Source: Alloprevotella sp.
Lineage (GTDB): Bacteria > Bacteroidota > Bacteroidia > Bacteroidales > Muribaculaceae
DNA: 64,000 nt
Direction: 5' to 3'
Assembly: GCA_023663135.1 (NCBI GenBank)
Contig: JAMPIE010000013.1
Span: 1-64,000, forward strand
How positions within the stretch are numbered: the first letter of the stretch is position 1; each line of letters begins with the position of its first letter. Position numbers and translations under genes: made by a program. The notes below the pieces were generated by a model. The model worked only from the letters and a program-made list of their open reading frames with translations. It had not been told where the DNA came from and did no database searches. Below, one piece after another: positions 62,403 through 64,000 of the stretch.

Positions 62403-63959
62403 TTAGTCGAGACCCATGTTGTAGATCACCTCCCACTGGGAGTTAACCTTGAGCACGAGCTCCTGAGCAGTCTTCAGCGAGGTGGGATCGTCGTCGTCGG
62501 GGTCAGGATCGGGATCGTCAGGTGAGGGATTGTCAGGATACTTGGGGTTGGCGCTGGTGCGGGTGCCGAGGCCATAGAGATGGTTGCGCAGGATGGAGTA
62601 GATGTACTTGCTCTCCTTGGCATTCTCTTCTTTAGACCATACGCTCTCAGAGCCATCAGCATTGTAAGCAAACTGGAGATGCTCTTTCAGCTGATGCGAC
62701 TCAGTGGGAAGGGTCACATTCCAGTGACGGACCACCTTTAATACAGCGGCATCGCCTTCGCCAACCTTGGCGCAGAGTTGGAGCTGGAAGGTGTTGGCAT
62801 CGGCCTTTTTGGCAAAGGGGATGATGAATGAGCCGGCAAAGACAGAGCCTTTCTTATACTTGCCCTTGTGACCTTTCTCCTCGGTGTCATTCCACTTTGT
62901 GATGTCGATGTAGCCGGTGTGCACATCCCGCGTAACTACGTTTCCTTCATCGTCCTTCTTATCGGTGCCATCATCATTTTTAACATTCTCGGTCTTGACT
63001 TCCTCAACGATTTCAGTAAACCAGTCGTTGAGGTCTATCTCATAGACGGTCACGCCGTCGAGGACACCGTCGACAAAGGTGATGGGGTCAGCCACGGTGG
63101 AGGCGGCCTTGAAGCCGTTCATAACAGCCTTGACGGGAGTGGTGGCGTTGTTGCCCTGACCATGGTCGTCGTTGGTGAACATGCCCATTGCAAGGGAGGT
63201 GTTCTCGTCAGAGGCCATGAGGCGCAGGATGGTGGCAGTTGTAGAAGTGGCGTCTTCACCCTCTCCGGTGGTGTACACCTCGTAAGGGATATCCTCGAGG
63301 TAGGCAAATGAGCCGGCCACCTGACGGTTGAGGACCACCTTGACGGTTACAGACTCAGCGTTCTCTTCCTTTTCAACGGTGGCGTCGCCGGCAAAGATTT
63401 CCTCTGCCTTAACGCCCTTCTTTTGGGCATCCTCTGTGAGGGAGATAGTCAGGGCTTCTCCTATCTTAATATCTTTCTGGTCTTTTTCATATCCCTCAGA
63501 CTTATAGAGGTTGGTGAGATTGTCGAGAGTCCAGTCAGAGGTCACCTTTGAAGCCTCTTCTTCAGATTCATGGCCATGGTAGCCGTAGGCAAACACCTTC
63601 TGTCCGTCTTCAAGCTCAAACTCTGCTTTCTTGATCTCGATGCGGGTCTTGCGGCCATTGTCATAGGTGGTGACATCGCTGCTGGTCATCCAGTTGTCGA
63701 TTTTCTTGGCCCACTGCACATTGCCATCTTTATCGGTAATGAACACCACGACGTTTTCGATAGCCTGGCCGGGCTCGGAGCTCTCGAGGGGACGGCCGGC
63801 GCGGCTGCTTGCGGCACTGGCATCGGCCACGGCCACGGTGATGTACTGCTTGCCGGACTCCGCGATGGGCTCGTCGCCGGCGCCGATCTTCTCATCGCTG
63901 CAGGCGGTGAACAGGGTCAGGGCTGCTGCTGCGCTGAGGAAAAAGTTTAACTTTTTCAT
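62403..63959 (-). CDS. Major fimbrillin, Mfa1-like
   Basis: A 518-residue lipoprotein precursor (LFTACSDEK, Cys20). The strand QYITVAVADASAASS leads to Arg53 in SRAGRPL, the expected Arg-protease cut that frees the acceptor groove in type V pili. ENVVVFITDKDGNVQWAKKI follows. The C-terminal part closely fits the Mfa1 family: YIYSILRNHLYGLGTRTSAN, then an Asp/Pro linker (NPSPDDPDPDPDDDD) and QELVLKVNSQWEVIYNMGLD, the donor strand region. Subunits reach the surface as lipoproteins, are cut and polymerise by strand exchange. It is the first gene of the operon. Its promoter probably lies at or just beyond the window edge. Confidence 0.88.
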   Translation of the reverse strand: MKKLNFFLSAAAALTLFTACSDEKIGAGDEPIAESGKQYITVAVADASAASSRAGRPLESSEPGQAIENVVVFITDKDGNVQWAKKIDNWMTSSDVTTYDNGRKTRIEIKKAEFELEDGQKVFAYGYHGHESEEEASKVTSDWTLDNLTNLYKSEGYEKDQKDIKIGEALTISLTEDAQKKGVKAEEIFAGDATVEKEENAESVTVKVVLNRQVAGSFAYLEDIPYEVYTTGEGEDATSTTATILRLMASDENTSLAMGMFTNDDHGQGNNATTPVKAVMNGFKAASTVADPITFVDGVLDGVTVYEIDLNDWFTEIVEEVKTENVKNDDGTDKKDDEGNVVTRDVHTGYIDITKWNDTEEKGHKGKYKKGSVFAGSFIIPFAKKADANTFQLQLCAKVGEGDAAVLKVVRHWNVTLPTESHQLKEHLQFAYNADGSESVWSKEENAKESKYIYSILRNHLYGLGTRTSANPKYPDNPSPDDPDPDPDDDDPTSLKTAQELVLKVNSQWEVIYNMGLD

Positions 63960-64000
63960 TGCGTTTTTGATTGTTATATGATTGATAGATTGATTATTTC

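Noticed and set aside
1..64000. tRNA genes, rRNA, CRISPR arrays or a complete insertion sequence
   Set aside because: No tRNA T-loop pattern with a paired acceptor stem, no spaced repeat array and no classical IS transposase was found. The Rpn-like gene is a nuclease family member without visible element ends.

Overview
The window reads as a chromosomal segment of a gut-type Bacteroidales, most like the Muribaculaceae/Prevotella side of the order. The evidence is promoters of the Bacteroidetes form (TTTG, a 19-21 bp gap, then TAnnTTTG), almost no Shine-Dalgarno sequences, a SecD-SecF fusion, a TamA-like lipoprotein, DUF4254, DUF4292, a Mfa1-type fimbrillin operon, and secreted proteins ending in type IX secretion (T9SS)-like tails. 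GC content is high in most genes. No tRNA, rRNA, CRISPR array or complete transposon was seen.

Layout. 1-12.6 kb: the 3' end of ATP-dependent PEP carboxykinase, then a carbohydrate cluster with a giant secreted GH16 protein, a radical-SAM sulfatase maturase, an unrecognised membrane protein and a multidomain GH20 hexosaminidase. 12.7-19.6 kb: a tight plus-strand run of DUF4254, a family-9 glycosyltransferase, RuvB, a flippase, DUF389 and a family-4 glycosyltransferase. 19.6-29.5 kb (minus strand): TPR protein, S24-type regulator, asparaginase, Rpn-like nuclease, MetG, M64 peptidase, TamL and a small acidic lipoprotein. An SRP RNA gene lies on the plus strand at 26.6 kb. 29.8-46.9 kb (plus strand): a large secreted protein, SecDF, the DUF177-rpmF-fabH group, era, der, dut, TPR, DUF4292, an EnvC-like protein and a flippase. 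46.9-52.5 kb (minus strand): cysK, an FKBP lipoprotein, LemA, glyS, prfB and folK.

52.5-53.95 kb holds a more AT-rich restriction-modification remnant. The cytosine methyltransferase has lost its catalytic middle in frame. The nuclease-like gene carries a ~110 bp dispersed repeat inside its reading frame, and the same repeat occurs again at 556-664 in the leader of the GH16 gene. 53.96-63.96 kb is a five-gene type V pilus operon read leftwards: a Mfa1-like major fimbrillin, three fimbrillin-type lipoproteins and a 1576-residue surface protein with a T9SS-like C-terminus. Gene number and order parallel mfa1-mfa5 of Porphyromonas.

The most unusual items are the coding-compatible dispersed repeat and the doubly eroded restriction-modification pair, a ~165-residue domain shared by the GH16 and GH20 proteins, a perfect 7-bp dyad at the promoter of the 1156-residue secreted protein, the SRP RNA with a non-canonical apical loop, and a 12-bp tandem repeat inside the Rpn-like nuclease.
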